Assembly (NCBI RefSeq): GCF_900156875.1
Contig: NZ_LT707409.1
Location: forward strand, 2,098,244-2,162,243
DNA: 64,000 bases
From: Robertmurraya dakarensis
GTDB lineage: Bacteria; Bacillota; Bacilli; Bacillales; Cytobacillaceae
Direction: 5' to 3'
The first letter of the stretch is position 1. Each line of letters opens with the position of its first letter. Made by a program: the position numbers and the translations under genes. Below are positions 9,992 through 19,487 of this stretch, in pieces. Under the pieces are notes generated by a model, which ran no database searches, had not been told where the DNA came from, and saw nothing but the letters and a program-made list of their open reading frames with translations.

Positions 9992-10553
9992 AAAAGCCGC
10001 TCCTTTCTAGGATGATTTCAATCGCTTTTTTAGTTATAGGGGCTCCAGATTCATAATGATCTTTCTTTGACATCTTTCCTATATCCCCTATACCTACTAT
10101 GATCGGAACATCAAGCTCATCGAGACAATAAACTGTATCTCCGTATAATTTCCCCACTTCTAATTCCTGAATTCCATGCTTATCAACGCCATATGGTGTC
10201 AGTTCAGCCTCTCTATCAACACTAATGTCAATTTTCGTCCATTCTGCCTGCCTTGTTTTAGCGGCAACGGCGAGGACTCCTAAGACTTTAATGTCTGGGT
10301 GCTGCGCTACATATTTTAATGCCCTTTCACCGTATCCTTCTCCAACAAAGCCGCTATCATCAAACATCACTAGCACAGGGTCATGATGGGCTTTTTTTAT
10401 CAACTTCACAATTTCTGCACCTGATAACACCGTTGGATTTCCATGGGACATAGTGATGCAGCGTCCGCCAATTTCTGCTGCTACATGTTCGATGGCCTTT
10501 CTGGCATATTCGTCACCATCCGTTATAATAATGATGCGTCGGCGTTTATCCAT
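9981..10553 (-). CDS. spoVAEA: Stage V sporulation protein AE, soluble subunit AEa
   Basis: 190 residues, a soluble alpha/beta protein. It begins [16 protein letters not shown] and contains [14 protein letters not shown] and V-G-I-G-D-I-G-K-M, typical of the AEa family. It has no membrane segment, unlike AEb, which is missing here. It follows spoVAB after 40 bases, whereas in B. subtilis AC, AD and AEb come between. The role within DPA transport is not defined. Confidence 0.9.
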   Translation of the reverse strand: MDKRRRIIIITDGDEYARKAIEHVAAEIGGRCITMSHGNPTVLSGAEIVKLIKKAHHDPVLVMFDDSGFVGEGYGERALKYVAQHPDIKVLGVLAVAAKTRQAEWTKIDISVDREAELTPYGVDKHGIQELEVGKLYGDTVYCLDELDVPIIVGIGDIGKMSKKDHYESGAPITKKAIEIILERSGFYEQ

Positions 10554-10593
10554 ACATTAATTCCTTTCTCAGTTGTCATCTCCTCCAAGCTTG

Positions 10594-11019
10594 TTAATCT
10601 ACGATAAAAAAGATCCATTGATACAAAGACCCGAATATCTTCCCAAAAACTAGTGCCATCATTAAAGTAATAATCTTTTCTTGAATTCCTATTCTTTTCG
10701 CTAATATTGGAAATACATTCAATACTTCTGTTAATGCCGCTGCTAACATTCCTATAAATATTCCACCTGCTGTCCCTAAAGGGATCATGACTAGTGGCGG
10801 AAGATGGAACATCGGATTCAATAGATAGCCTAATCCACCTGCTACGGCTCCCGCTACAACCGCCCATTCATACCAATGAATCATTTTCATTGTTTTTGAT
10901 AATTGTGTAAGCCTTGGAATGATTCCGAGCACGGTTAAAAATGCAACAAATCCTGAACCAACTGCAATTCCTCCTGCAAAACCAATAAAAATCACAAATA
11001 TGATGTTAATCGTCGTCAT
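10594..11019 (-). CDS. spoVAB: Stage V sporulation protein AB
   Basis: 141 residues with four hydrophobic helices, an integral membrane protein of the inner spore membrane. The conserved G-F-A-G-G-I-A-V-G-S-G-F-V-A-F-L-T-V-L-G-I-I-P-R motif is at about residues 13-36. It overlaps spoVAA by 14 bases, so translation is coupled. In B. subtilis SpoVAB is part of the DPA uptake machinery. Confidence 0.93.
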   Translation of the reverse strand: MTTINIIFVIFIGFAGGIAVGSGFVAFLTVLGIIPRLTQLSKTMKMIHWYEWAVVAGAVAGGLGYLLNPMFHLPPLVMIPLGTAGGIFIGMLAAALTEVLNVFPILAKRIGIQEKIITLMMALVFGKIFGSLYQWIFFIVD

Positions 11020-11635
11020 GCAGGCGTGTAATACTTTCTTTGTTTTCGTTCATGATTACATATTGATCCAGGTCTTGTTGATAATTGAACATTTCTATTT
11101 CCAATGGACTAGGCTCTTCATTAAGTCTTTTGCGGAATACATGGTTAAAAAAGATAATCATTCCAAGACCTAATCCAACGGAGTACGGAATTTGAAATAA
11201 CAGTGGTTTTTCCTCAACCTTCCCTGTAATAATGGTATATAGGCGCTCATGAACTTCATGCATGCTAACATCCTCATGAAAATTCATAATTGCCAGCGCA
11301 GATCCGAAAAATAGCAGGAACCAGATTAGTAAAAAGAGAGGTATTGACACTCCTTTCTTTTTAAAAACAACTTCAATAATGGTTTGGGATGGACCTATTG
11401 CCTGCACCTCTACATCTTTCATTACTTTTGTAATCATTTTGATTACTTGCATCAAATCAATAATGATAATGTTATTGGAGTTATCACTTTCGGAAACATG
11501 ATAAATCGGAAGATCTTTTAGCTCGTTGTAAATTTCGGCATCCCCAATAATTTGAGCCAAATTATGTAAATAAACCGTATCCTTTGGATGCACTTGGACT
11601 CGATGACGCATCCGGATATAAACGGTCTTTTCCAT
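11006..11635 (-). CDS. spoVAA: Stage V sporulation protein AA
   Basis: 209 residues from the ATG at 11635 (M-E-K-T-V-Y-I-R-M-R-H-R-V), which matches the B. subtilis N-terminus. An in-frame GTG at 11653 has GAGGAAA before it but would lie almost at the predicted 5' end of the sigmaG transcript. The N-terminal soluble domain is followed by two membrane helices, with the conserved A-I-M-N-F-H-E-D-V-S-M between them and I-P-Y-S-V-G-L-G-L-G-M-I-I-F-F-N-H in the second. First gene of the spoVA operon. Confidence 0.93.
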   Translation of the reverse strand: MEKTVYIRMRHRVQVHPKDTVYLHNLAQIIGDAEIYNELKDLPIYHVSESDNSNNIIIIDLMQVIKMITKVMKDVEVQAIGPSQTIIEVVFKKKGVSIPLFLLIWFLLFFGSALAIMNFHEDVSMHEVHERLYTIITGKVEEKPLLFQIPYSVGLGLGMIIFFNHVFRKRLNEEPSPLEIEMFNYQQDLDQYVIMNENKESITRLHDDD

Positions 11636-11672
11636 CAGATTCACTTCCCACACATTAATTTCCTCGTATCAA

Positions 11673-11702
11673 TAGTATGAGTAACAGCTATTTGCTTCAT
11701 GA
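11673..11702 (-). promoter_or_regulatory. sigmaG promoter of the spoVA operon
   Basis: On the minus strand TCATG (-35) and CATACTA (-10) are separated by 18 bases. CATACTA fits the sigmaG -10 CATNNTA completely and the -35 GNATR at four of five. It lies between the sigF terminator and spoVAA, which fits the known forespore expression of spoVA. Confidence 0.72.
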
Positions 11703-11728
11703 ACACCAATAAATGGGAAACAAAAAAA

Positions 11729-11764
11729 TGAAAGACCAATGGATTAAGTATCCATATGGTCTTT
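11729..11764 (-). terminator. Terminator of the spoIIA operon, overlapping the sigF stop
   Basis: Long stem GAAAGACCATATGGAT/ATCCATTGGTCTTTC with a short loop around ACTTA, followed on the minus strand by ATTTTTTTG. The last codons and stop of sigF lie inside the upper arm. Confidence 0.9.
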
Positions 11765-12502
11765 CATTTGCTGAAGGATTTTCTTTTCTAATCTAGAAAC
11801 TTGAACTTGAGAAATTCCTAATCTCTCCGCTACCTCTGATTGTGTCTGGTCTTTATAATAGCGCAAATAAACGATTAACCTTTCCCTTTCATCAAGTTCG
11901 CGGATTGCTTCTTTTAAAGCAATTTTATCAAACCATTTTCCTTCATTGCCATCATCGATTTGATCGAGCAAAGTAATGGGATCCCCATCGTTTTCATACA
12001 CGGTCTCGTGAATCGACGAAGGGGTTCTGCTTGCATCTTGCGCAAGGATAATATCTTCAGGAGGAATCTCCAAATATTCGGAAACCTCATTTATCGTCGG
12101 CGTTCTGCCTAGACTCTTCGACAGCTCATCCTTCGCTTTGCGAATTTTATTGCCAAGCTCTTTAAGTGAACGGCTCACTTTCACAGTGCCATCATCTCGG
12201 ATAAAACGTTGAATTTCTCCAATAATCATTGGAACAGCGTATGTTGAAAATTTAACATCATAAGACAAATCAAATTTATCAACAGATTTTAATAAACCAA
12301 TGCAGCCAATTTGAAAAAGATCATCTGGCTCATATCCTCGATTAAGAAAACGCTGAACAACCGACCAAACAAGGCGCATGTTTTTTTGAACAATTAAATC
12401 CCGAGCATCTTGGTCTCCATCCTGGCTTTTTTTTATTAAATCCTTGACTTCATGGTCTTTTAAGTACACTTGACTTTTTCCAGTTTTTACCTCCACATCC
12501 AT
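11744..12502 (-). CDS. sigF: RNA polymerase sporulation sigma factor SigF
   Basis: 252 residues. Forespore-specific sigma factor, held inactive by SpoIIAB until asymmetric division. The region 2 core is F-Q-I-G-C-I-G-L-L-K-S-V-D-K-F-D with F-S-T-Y-A-V-P-M-I-I-G-E-I-Q-R-F-I-R-D-D; the region 4 helix-turn-helix is T-Q-S-E-V-A-E-R-L-G-I-S-Q-V-Q-V-S-R-L-E-K-K. It begins 13 bases after spoIIAB and ends within the operon terminator. Confidence 0.98.
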   Translation of the reverse strand: MDVEVKTGKSQVYLKDHEVKDLIKKSQDGDQDARDLIVQKNMRLVWSVVQRFLNRGYEPDDLFQIGCIGLLKSVDKFDLSYDVKFSTYAVPMIIGEIQRFIRDDGTVKVSRSLKELGNKIRKAKDELSKSLGRTPTINEVSEYLEIPPEDIILAQDASRTPSSIHETVYENDGDPITLLDQIDDGNEGKWFDKIALKEAIRELDERERLIVYLRYYKDQTQSEVAERLGISQVQVSRLEKKILQQMKDHMDT

Positions 12503-12515
12503 AGGCGAGACTCCC

Positions 12516-12956
12516 TTAATTGCACAGCATCTTACTCTTTGCTAAGTGCTTTCTTAATCGAATTTCTGTACCTTGTCCAACCGCAGAGTTAACCTCTAAT
12601 TCATCCATAAAGTTTTCCATGATCGTAAAGCCCATTCCAGACCTCTCCAATTCAGGTCTTGTTGTAAAAAGAGGCTGCCGCGCTTCCTCAACATCCCCTA
12701 TTCCTTTGCCTTTATCTTTAATACTTATCTCAATATAGCCATCCTCTGTTTTAACGGAGATATAAACAATTCCATCAGGATTACTGTCATAGCCATGGAT
12801 AATGGCATTCGTCACCGCTTCAGATACAACTGTTTTAATTTCTGTTAATTCATCCATGGTTGGATCCAGTTGAGCAATAAAGGATGCCACAGTAACCCTT
12901 GCAAATGATTCATTTTGGCTAAGCGCCTTAAATTGAAGCTGCATTTCATTTTTCAT
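12516..12956 (-). CDS. spoIIAB: Anti-sigma F factor / serine kinase SpoIIAB
   Basis: 146 residues, GHKL-fold ATPase. It binds and inhibits SigF with ATP and phosphorylates SpoIIAA. The N-box [11 protein letters not shown] is at about residues 45-55, the G1 box D-K-G-K-G-I at about 81-86, and the G2 region G-M-G-F-T-I-M near 107-113. One base separates it from spoIIAA and 13 from sigF, so the three are translated at matched levels as the switch requires. Confidence 0.98.
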   Translation of the reverse strand: MKNEMQLQFKALSQNESFARVTVASFIAQLDPTMDELTEIKTVVSEAVTNAIIHGYDSNPDGIVYISVKTEDGYIEISIKDKGKGIGDVEEARQPLFTTRPELERSGMGFTIMENFMDELEVNSAVGQGTEIRLRKHLAKSKMLCN

Positions 12957-12957
12957 A

Positions 12958-13308
12958 TTACGCTACCCCCAATCTTTCCAAAGCAAATTGTTCAGTCGGC
13001 TCTAAGCGAATTATTTTAAATAAACCCGACATATCGAATAATCTTTGGACACTTGGGGAAATTGCACATACGACCATTTCTCCATGCAGCTGTTTGATTT
13101 GTTTATATCTGCCTAGAATTACACCAAGTCCTGAACTATCCATAAAGGTGAGAGATTCTAAATTCAGGACAATGTGATGAATATTGTTCTCTACTATTGC
13201 TTTTGAAGCCTGTTCACGCAATGCATCTGCTGTATGGTGATCCAGTTCACCACTAAGACGTATACACAAGACATCCCGTTTAATTTCCAATTCAATGTTA
13301 AGACTCAC
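12958..13308 (-). CDS. spoIIAA: Anti-sigma F factor antagonist SpoIIAA
   Basis: 116 residues from a GTG at 13308 (V/M-S-L-N-I-E-L). AAGGAGGG lies nine bases upstream, and the length and N-terminus match B. subtilis SpoIIAA. A longer reading frame to 13344 would begin inside the sigmaH -10 element and is rejected. STAS domain; the phosphorylated serine falls at S58 in F-M-D-S-S-G-L-G. Dephosphorylated by SpoIIE, it frees SigF from SpoIIAB. First gene of spoIIA. Confidence 0.97.
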   Translation of the reverse strand: MSLNIELEIKRDVLCIRLSGELDHHTADALREQASKAIVENNIHHIVLNLESLTFMDSSGLGVILGRYKQIKQLHGEMVVCAISPSVQRLFDMSGLFKIIRLEPTEQFALERLGVA

Positions 13309-13341
13309 TATCCATAGCCCTCCTTGTCTGGTATAGTGAGT

Positions 13342-13371
13342 CAATTCGATATCTGCAGTCCAACTTCCTTC
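13342..13371 (-). promoter_or_regulatory. sigmaH promoter of the spoIIA operon
   Basis: On the minus strand GAAGGAAGT, 12 bases, then ATCGAATTG. This agrees closely with the sigmaH consensus RNAGGAWWW-N11/12-RNNGAATWW. The start site would fall near 13333, about 25 bases before the spoIIAA GTG. It fits the known SpoIIA regulation by sigmaH; no clear Spo0A box was identified by eye. Confidence 0.75.
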
Positions 13372-13478
13372 TCCTTGGACAAAACTAGTGACCTTTCGCT
13401 AAAAAAAGTAATCATAAAGTAGGTTTCGACAATTCTTTTTAAAGTTTTACGATCACTTCAGATCTATGACACGGGAAA

Positions 13479-14654
13479 TCAGTTTTTCTCACCAGATTTA
13501 GTAAACATACCAAAGGACCGCTTAAATAAAGTCCACCAGCCGGCTTCTTCCACCTTTTCCTTGGCTACTAGAGGACTCTCGACGATGGTAATTCCATCTT
13601 TCACTAGTTTAATGCTTCCAATTTCGTCGCCCTTTTCGATTGGAGCTTTTACGTCCTTCTTAAACGCTACTTTTTGCTTTACCTCATCAACATTCTCGCC
13701 CTTTTTGGTTAAAAGGGAGATCGGTTCACTCGTTAAGGCTTCCACTGTTTTCTTATCGCCCTTGCTGATTTTGACTTTTCCAACAGAAACATTTCTCTCA
13801 TACATCGGATGTGTTTCATATTGACTAAATGCATAATCAAGCATTTTTGTGACTTGTGCATTTCTGGATTTAGAAGTAGGAGCACCAAACACAACTGCGA
13901 TGACCCTCATACCATTTTTTTCTGCTGTAGCTGTTAAACAATACTTCGCTTCGCCTGTATAGCCTGTTTTTAATCCATCTACCCCGGAATAAAAACGAAC
14001 AAGGCGGTTGGTATTTACCAGCCAGAATTTTTTATCGGTATTTTCACGTAAATACGCTTCATACGTGCCGGTAAACTTCGTAATGTCTTCATATTTTAAT
14101 AGTTCCTTGGCGATTACAGCCATATCGTTTGCCGTGCTGTAATGATTATCTGCAGGCAATCCAGTCGTATTTTGAAACAATGTATTCTTTAACCCTAATT
14201 CTTTTACTTTCTTGTTCATCATTTCAACAAATGCTTCTTCAGACCCGGCTATTCTTTCAGCCATCGCTACTGAGGCATCGTTGGCGGAACCAATTGCAAT
14301 GGCCTTTAGCATTTCTTCAGTGGTCATCTCTTCTCCAGGCTCAAGGAAAATTTGCGACCCACCCATCGATGCAGCATATTCACTGGTACGAATTTTTTCG
14401 TCCTTTTTTAATTTACCACTGTCGATTGCTTCCATAATTAATAGCATCGTCATGATCTTAGTCATGCTTGCAGGGGGTAACTGTTCATTGCTGTTTTTGT
14501 CGTACAATACTGTTCCTGTATCTCTTTCAATCAAAATAGCAGATCCTGCATCATTTGCTAGTTCAACGCCAGTTTTTTCCTCTGCCAATGCAGCTGGAGC
14601 CGTTGCTGAAGTGACTAACATTGCTAAAAGTAATAAAGATACAAATCTTTTCAT
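13479..14654 (-). CDS. dacF: D-alanyl-D-alanine carboxypeptidase DacF
   Basis: 391 residues, S11 family, forespore-expressed in B. subtilis, adjusting cross-linking of spore peptidoglycan. A signal peptide ends near A-L-A (about residue 24). Catalytic motif S63-M-T-K66, then S-A-N (G-S-A-N-D-A-S) and the K-T-G motif in D-G-L-K-T-G-Y-T-G. The C-terminal beta domain ends in an amphipathic stretch (W-W-T-L-F-K-R-S-F-G-M-F), a typical membrane anchor. It lies upstream of spoIIAA; read-through into spoIIA from its sigmaF promoter is known in B. subtilis and possible here. Confidence 0.96.
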   Translation of the reverse strand: MKRFVSLLLLAMLVTSATAPAALAEEKTGVELANDAGSAILIERDTGTVLYDKNSNEQLPPASMTKIMTMLLIMEAIDSGKLKKDEKIRTSEYAASMGGSQIFLEPGEEMTTEEMLKAIAIGSANDASVAMAERIAGSEEAFVEMMNKKVKELGLKNTLFQNTTGLPADNHYSTANDMAVIAKELLKYEDITKFTGTYEAYLRENTDKKFWLVNTNRLVRFYSGVDGLKTGYTGEAKYCLTATAEKNGMRVIAVVFGAPTSKSRNAQVTKMLDYAFSQYETHPMYERNVSVGKVKISKGDKKTVEALTSEPISLLTKKGENVDEVKQKVAFKKDVKAPIEKGDEIGSIKLVKDGITIVESPLVAKEKVEEAGWWTLFKRSFGMFTKSGEKN

Positions 14655-14703
14655 GACACTAACCCTCCATTCTATTATCTAGCTGCGGCTCCTCTAGTGA
14701 CAC

Positions 14704-14738
14704 AATTCTCGCCATTCTCTATTGAAACTTAAAAAAAG
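14704..14738 (-). promoter_or_regulatory. sigmaF promoter of dacF
   Basis: GGCGAGAATT on the minus strand fits the sigmaF/sigmaG -10 GGNRANANTW at every position. A TTTTA/TTTAA -35 about 15-16 bases upstream is only a partial match to GYWTA. It lies about 50 bases before the dacF ATG. Confidence 0.55.
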
Positions 14739-14942
14739 TATTCTTCATGGCATAGGTACCCCTTTTTTATATTCTGCAGGGATCGGTACACAACAGTCGC
14801 CTTAGCACTCTTATAAAAACCATTTTTCACCAATAGATAAAAAATTATACAATTATTTACTTTTATTTATTTATTAGGTTATTAGTACTCATATAATTCA
14901 TTAGCTTCCTGCAAGTCTCCTAAAACGTAAAACAAAAACATA

Positions 14943-14974
14943 CAAAAAAGCCAAGGTTTTCACCCTTGGCTTTT
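14943..14974 (-). terminator. Terminator of the drm-pupG-pdp operon
   Basis: Stem AAAGCCAAGG/CCTTGGCTTT with loop GTGAAAA, followed on the minus strand by TTTTG, just after the pdp stop. Confidence 0.85.
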
Positions 14975-14981
14975 TCCCAGT

Positions 14982-16286
14982 TTACTCTGTAATTTCTTCA
15001 TATATTAATGTTGGCGGATTTACTTTCGATTCAGAAATCATGATATTGTTGTACAGTTTTACTTTCACCTCTTCTACGTCTTCGAAGTTGCTGTAAAGCG
15101 TAACTAATGATTCCCCTTTTTTCACTGGATCCCCCACTTTTTTATTTAAAACAAGTCCTACAGCTAAATCAATTTCTGATTCCTTCGTTGCCCGGCCCGC
15201 TCCAAGAATCATCGCGGCTGTGCCAATTTCATCAGCAACCATTTCTGACACATAACCATCTTGCTTTGCTTCTAATTCAAAAGTGAATTTTGCTTGAGGC
15301 AGATTGGATGGATCATCCACAACAGAGGGGTCTCCGCCTTGCGAGCTCAAGAAGGTCTTGAATGTTTCTAAAGCTTCTCCGTTATTTATGACTGTCTCAA
15401 GCATTTGTCTAGCTTGATCCAGACTTTCTGCCTTCTTTGCTAGATAAACCATATAGCTGCCTAATGTTAAGCATAGCTCCGTTAAATCCTTCGGTCCTTG
15501 ACCTTTTAGTGTATCAATCGCTTCTTTTACTTCCAACGCATTCCCGATAGCAAAACCTAAAGGCTGGCTCATGTCAGATATAACAGCCATTGTTTTTCTC
15601 CCGACATTGTTGCCAATCTGGACCATCGCATGCGCAAGTTTTCTCGAATCCTCAATACTTTTCATAAAAGCCCCAGCACCAGTTTTCACATCCAATACAA
15701 TCGCATCGGCACCAGCAGCAATTTTTTTACTCATGATTGAACTGGCAATCAAGGGAATGCTGTCAACAGTTGCGGTAACATCTCGAAGAGCATATAACTT
15801 TTTATCTGCAGGCGTTAAATTTCCGCTTTGCCCTATAACAGCTACCTTATTTTTATTAACAAGGTTTATGAATTCCTCTTTTTCAAGTTCAACATGAAAG
15901 CCTGCTACAGATTCAAGCTTATCAATTGTTCCTCCTGTATGCCCTAATCCACGTCCTGACATTTTAGCAACAGGAACCCCTACTGAAGCAACTAATGGCC
16001 CTAGAACAAGCGTTGTTGTATCTCCCACTCCGCCCGTGGAGTGTTTGTCCACTTTAATTCCTTCAACTGCGGACAGGTCGATTCTATCACCCGATTCAAC
16101 CATTGCCATCGTTAAGTCAGCTCTTTCCTTGTCGGACATTCCTTGAAAAAAGATCGCCATCGTTAAGGCACTCACTTGATAATCTGGAATACTTCCGTCA
16201 GTATAGCCATTTATAATAAACTGAATTTCTTCCGTTGTTAATTCTAATCCATCTCGCTTCTTTTCAATCAAGTCTACCATTCTCAT
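14982..16286 (-). CDS. pdp: Pyrimidine-nucleoside phosphorylase
   Basis: 434 residues from [18 protein letters not shown] lies seven bases before this ATG, and the upstream in-frame starts have no site. Cleaves uridine, thymidine and deoxyuridine with phosphate to base and (deoxy)ribose 1-phosphate. Signatures are [15 protein letters not shown] (phosphate/pyrimidine site), [16 protein letters not shown] and [10 protein letters not shown]. Last gene of drm-pupG-pdp, 15 bases after pupG. Confidence 0.97.
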   Translation of the reverse strand: MRMVDLIEKKRDGLELTTEEIQFIINGYTDGSIPDYQVSALTMAIFFQGMSDKERADLTMAMVESGDRIDLSAVEGIKVDKHSTGGVGDTTTLVLGPLVASVGVPVAKMSGRGLGHTGGTIDKLESVAGFHVELEKEEFINLVNKNKVAVIGQSGNLTPADKKLYALRDVTATVDSIPLIASSIMSKKIAAGADAIVLDVKTGAGAFMKSIEDSRKLAHAMVQIGNNVGRKTMAVISDMSQPLGFAIGNALEVKEAIDTLKGQGPKDLTELCLTLGSYMVYLAKKAESLDQARQMLETVINNGEALETFKTFLSSQGGDPSVVDDPSNLPQAKFTFELEAKQDGYVSEMVADEIGTAAMILGAGRATKESEIDLAVGLVLNKKVGDPVKKGESLVTLYSNFEDVEEVKVKLYNNIMISESKVNPPTLIYEEITE

Positions 16287-16301
16287 CAAACACACCACCT
16301 A

Positions 16302-17123
16302 TCAAATCCCGATTTCTTTGACAATGCTTTTAACAAAGCGTAGGAAGTTTTCTTTTACTTTTTCTGTTGTTTCAATTACCTCTTCATGATTGAGAGGCTG
16401 ATCAAGTATTCCTGCTGCCATATTTGAAATACAGGATATGCCTAGCACCTCCAGGCCGCTGTGACGCGCAACAATTACCTCCGGAACGGTAGACATTCCG
16501 ACTGCATCACCGCCCATAGCCCTAATCATTCTCACCTCAGCTGGAGTTTCATATGTAGGTCCAGTATTCCCAACATAGACACCTTCTCTTAAGGAAATGT
16601 TCAGTGTTTGTGCGACAGATTTTGCTTTTTGAAGTAATTCTTTCGAGTATGCTTCTGACATATCTGGAAATCTAACACCCAGTCTTGAATCATTCTTGCC
16701 TATTAAGGGATTAGAACCCATATTATTTATATGATCTGTAATTAGCATTAAATCACCCGGAGAAAAACTTTCATTTACGCCTCCAGCTGCATTTGTGACG
16801 ATCAATGTCTCTACTCCAAGTTCTTTCATGACCCTTACAGGGAAGGTGACTTGTTCAAAGTGATAACCTTCATAATAATGAAATCTTCCTTGCATAGCGA
16901 CTACTTCCACACCATTTAGATTCCCAAATACTAGCTGTCCTGCATGTCCCTCAACGGTTGATACAGGAAAATCCGGAATTTCTTCATAAGGTGTTTTAAC
17001 AGGTGCTTGAATTTCTTCTGCGAGCACACCTAAACCGGACCCAAGAATCAGCCCAATTCTAGGTTTCGTATTTGTTTGACCTTTCAAGTAGTTAGCTGCG
17101 GCTTGTATTTTTTCGTAGTTCAT
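16302..17123 (-). CDS. pupG: Purine-nucleoside phosphorylase (PNP-I)
   Basis: 273 residues from M-N-Y-E-K-I; GGAGGGG precedes this ATG at 17123, so the longer frame to 17168 is not used. Trimeric-type PNP acting on guanosine and inosine and their deoxy forms. Visible motifs are L-G-S-G-L-G-V-L, the H-Y-Y-E-G-Y phosphate-site region, T-N-A-A-G-G, G-P-T-Y-E-T-P-A-E and M-S-T-V-P-E-V. Works with drm, which converts its pentose 1-phosphate product. Confidence 0.96.
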   Translation of the reverse strand: MNYEKIQAAANYLKGQTNTKPRIGLILGSGLGVLAEEIQAPVKTPYEEIPDFPVSTVEGHAGQLVFGNLNGVEVVAMQGRFHYYEGYHFEQVTFPVRVMKELGVETLIVTNAAGGVNESFSPGDLMLITDHINNMGSNPLIGKNDSRLGVRFPDMSEAYSKELLQKAKSVAQTLNISLREGVYVGNTGPTYETPAEVRMIRAMGGDAVGMSTVPEVIVARHSGLEVLGISCISNMAAGILDQPLNHEEVIETTEKVKENFLRFVKSIVKEIGI

Positions 17124-17175
17124 TATATGATTCCCCTCCATTATGGCGAAGTTATTATACTTATTCATCGTGATA

Positions 17176-18357
17176 TTACTTCAATTCGTTCAAGAAGCTT
17201 TTTCCGAAATTAGGCATTTTCACTTGAAAATTATCCGCAACAGTTGCGCCAATATCGGCAAAGGTATCTCTTAGAGGTAATCCCTTCCCCTCTGTGAAGG
17301 CTTTTGAAAATACTAGAAGCGGCACATATTCACGCGTATGATCCGTTCCGTGATGAATAGGATCGTTCCCATGGTCAGCAGTAATAATTAGAAGATCATC
17401 TTCCTTCAGCTTATCAAAAACTTCTGGTAAGCGCTGATCATATTCCTCCAGAGCTTTCCCATAACCTATAGGATCACGTCTATGTCCATACAGTGCATCA
17501 AAATCAACTAAGTTTAAAAAGCTTAATCCCGTAAAGTCCATATCTAATGATTGTAAGAGCTTATCCATGCCGTCCATATTCGAAACGGTTCTTAATGATT
17601 TTGTGACGCCCTCGCCGTCATATATATCTGAAATCTTCCCAATTGCAATTACATCAAGACTGGAGTCTTTCAATTCATTCATTACAGTTCTATCAAATGG
17701 TTTTAAAGCGTAATCATGGCGATTTGCTGTTCTGGTAAATTCCCCAGGTTTTCCAACAAATGGTCTCGCAATCACCCGGCCTACCATGTACTTTTCATCT
17801 AATGTAAGTTCGCGGGCAATTTCACAAATTTTGTATTGCTCTTCTATAGGTATGATCTCCTCATGTGCAGCAATTTGCAAAACAGAATCAGCAGAAGTGT
17901 AGACAATTAATGCCCCAGTTTCCATATGCTCTTCCCCTAATTCGTCTAGAATCGCTGTACCGCTGGCAGGTTTATTTCCAATTACTTTTCTTCCTGTCCG
18001 TGATTCAAGCTCTGAAATTAATTCATCTGGAAATCCATCTGGAAATACTCTAAATGGCGTGCTGATATTTAACCCCATGATCTCCCAATGTCCTGTCATC
18101 GTATCTTTTCCGCTAGATGCTTCCTGCATTTTCGTATAGAATGCCTGCGGCTGTTCTGCCCGATCAATCCCTTTTATTTGCCGGATATTACTTAAGCCGA
18201 GTTTTCCCATATTCGGCATCTTAAGCCCATTCATTCTTTCGGCAATATGCCCTAATGTGTCAGCTCCCTTGTCACCAAACTTTTCAGCATCTGGAGCTTC
18301 TCCAATTCCAACAGAATCCATCACAATTAAAAAAATTCTTTTAAAACGATAGCTCAT
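17176..18357 (-). CDS. drm: Phosphopentomutase
   Basis: 393 residues (DeoB/Drm). Interconverts (deoxy)ribose 1-phosphate and 5-phosphate, linking nucleoside breakdown to central metabolism. Alkaline phosphatase superfamily metal sites are visible: [12 protein letters not shown] at the N-terminus, the phosphorylated Thr region [10 protein letters not shown], and A-D-H-G-N-D-P near the C-terminus. AGGAGGGG lies before the ATG. First gene of the salvage operon. An inverted repeat GTCAGA-AG-TCTGAC at 18482-18495 lies about 125 bases upstream. Confidence 0.97.
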   Translation of the reverse strand: MSYRFKRIFLIVMDSVGIGEAPDAEKFGDKGADTLGHIAERMNGLKMPNMGKLGLSNIRQIKGIDRAEQPQAFYTKMQEASSGKDTMTGHWEIMGLNISTPFRVFPDGFPDELISELESRTGRKVIGNKPASGTAILDELGEEHMETGALIVYTSADSVLQIAAHEEIIPIEEQYKICEIARELTLDEKYMVGRVIARPFVGKPGEFTRTANRHDYALKPFDRTVMNELKDSSLDVIAIGKISDIYDGEGVTKSLRTVSNMDGMDKLLQSLDMDFTGLSFLNLVDFDALYGHRRDPIGYGKALEEYDQRLPEVFDKLKEDDLLIITADHGNDPIHHGTDHTREYVPLLVFSKAFTEGKGLPLRDTFADIGATVADNFQVKMPNFGKSFLNELK

Positions 18358-18531
18358 CCTAACCCCTCCTAGTAAAGTATGTATACAATTTCAAGAGCCG
18401 CATTACATTTTATACAGTCATTCTACTGTTATTTATTTATACAATTTTAGAGTACCCTAAAAATTAGGAATCAATAGATTGGTCAGAAGTCTGACATCTT
18501 TATAGTACAAAATTTCACCCTTTAAATACAA

Positions 18532-18561
18532 GAAAAAGTTGCCTGGACAGGCAACTTTTTC
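18532..18561 (-). terminator. Terminator downstream of xerD
   Basis: 12-bp stem GAAAAAGTTGCC/GGCAACTTTTTC with a six-base loop, ending in T-rich sequence on the minus strand. Confidence 0.85.
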
Positions 18562-18588
18562 CTAACTCTATTATTCTATTATAAAAGT

Positions 18589-19482
18589 TTATGCTCTTGG
18601 ATGAAACTGGCTATAAACATCCTTCAATCTCGTCTTTGTTACATGTGTGTAAATCTGTGTAGTGGAAATATCAGCATGTCCGAGCATCTCCTGAACTGCT
18701 CTTAAATCTGCTCCATTTTCAAGAAGATGTGTGGCAAATGAATGTCTGAGTGTATGAGGTGTTAGTTCCTTTTCAATTCCAGCCTCCTGTGTAAGGCGCT
18801 TAAGAATTTTCCAGAATCCTTGTCTAGTTAATCTTTTACCATGATGATTTAAAAATAAAGCTTCATCTTTATATTTTTTTGATACAAACTTAGGTCGTCC
18901 CTTATCGATATAATTTTGTATTGCTGCACTTGCGGAGTTGCCCAGCGGGATGATCCGTTCTTTATTCCCTTTTCCAATACAGCGAATAAACCCCATCGTT
19001 AAATGGACGTCCCCCATATCCAAGCTTATCAATTCACTTACCCGAATGCCTGTAGCATAAAGCAGCTCTAGCATCGCCTTATCACGAAGCCCAAAATGAT
19101 CACTCGATTTTGGGGAATCTAGCAACCGTTCCACTTCTTTTAAGCTTAAGACCTTTGGCAATGACCTCTCCATCTTCGGAGTATCAACATGTACGGAAGG
19201 GTCATGATCAACAGTTTTTTCTCGGAGCAAAAACTGGTGTAAAGCCCTTATCGATGCAACATGTCTAGCCAAAGTCTTAGACGATTTCCCTTGTTCTTTC
19301 AGGAATCCTAAAAAATGAACAATTTGGACTCGTCCTGTCTCTTGAAATGTACTGATTTTCTCTACGGTCTGTAAATAATGAATATAGCTCTTCAAATCTC
19401 TCTCATATGAAACAATCGTATTCCGAGCCAATCCTTTTTCTACTACTAAAAAGTGTATAAAATCTTTGAGTTGATACTCCAT
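18589..19482 (-). CDS. xerD: Tyrosine recombinase XerD
   Basis: 297 residues from the ATG at 19482, eight bases after GGGGAG inside the end of yqzK. With XerC (CodV) it resolves chromosome dimers at dif. The N-terminal SAM-like DNA-binding domain is at residues 1-90; the catalytic domain has A-T-G-I-R-V-S-E-L (first Arg), [13 protein letters not shown] (His and second Arg), L-G-H-A-D-I-S-T-T and the Tyr nucleophile in Q-I-Y-T-H-V. Downstream of fur-yqzK as in B. subtilis. Confidence 0.96.
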   Translation of the reverse strand: MEYQLKDFIHFLVVEKGLARNTIVSYERDLKSYIHYLQTVEKISTFQETGRVQIVHFLGFLKEQGKSSKTLARHVASIRALHQFLLREKTVDHDPSVHVDTPKMERSLPKVLSLKEVERLLDSPKSSDHFGLRDKAMLELLYATGIRVSELISLDMGDVHLTMGFIRCIGKGNKERIIPLGNSASAAIQNYIDKGRPKFVSKKYKDEALFLNHHGKRLTRQGFWKILKRLTQEAGIEKELTPHTLRHSFATHLLENGADLRAVQEMLGHADISTTQIYTHVTKTRLKDVYSQFHPRA

Positions 19483-19487
19483 TATCA

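Larger units (their letters stand above)
14655..14981. other. 327-base gap between dacF and pdp
   Basis: Holds the dacF leader, a sigmaF promoter (14704 upstream) and the pdp terminator near 14943. The remaining 200 bases are very AT-rich with no convincing open reading frame. Confidence 0.7.

Noticed and set aside
13308-13344. Longer SpoIIAA reading frame starting at 13344
   Set aside because: It would begin inside the sigmaH -10 element; the GTG at 13308 has the proper ribosome site and matches the known N-terminus.
18482-18495. Inverted repeat GTCAGA-AG-TCTGAC upstream of drm as a regulator site
   Set aside because: No matching known operator could be named and its position relative to the promoter is unclear; mentioned only with drm.
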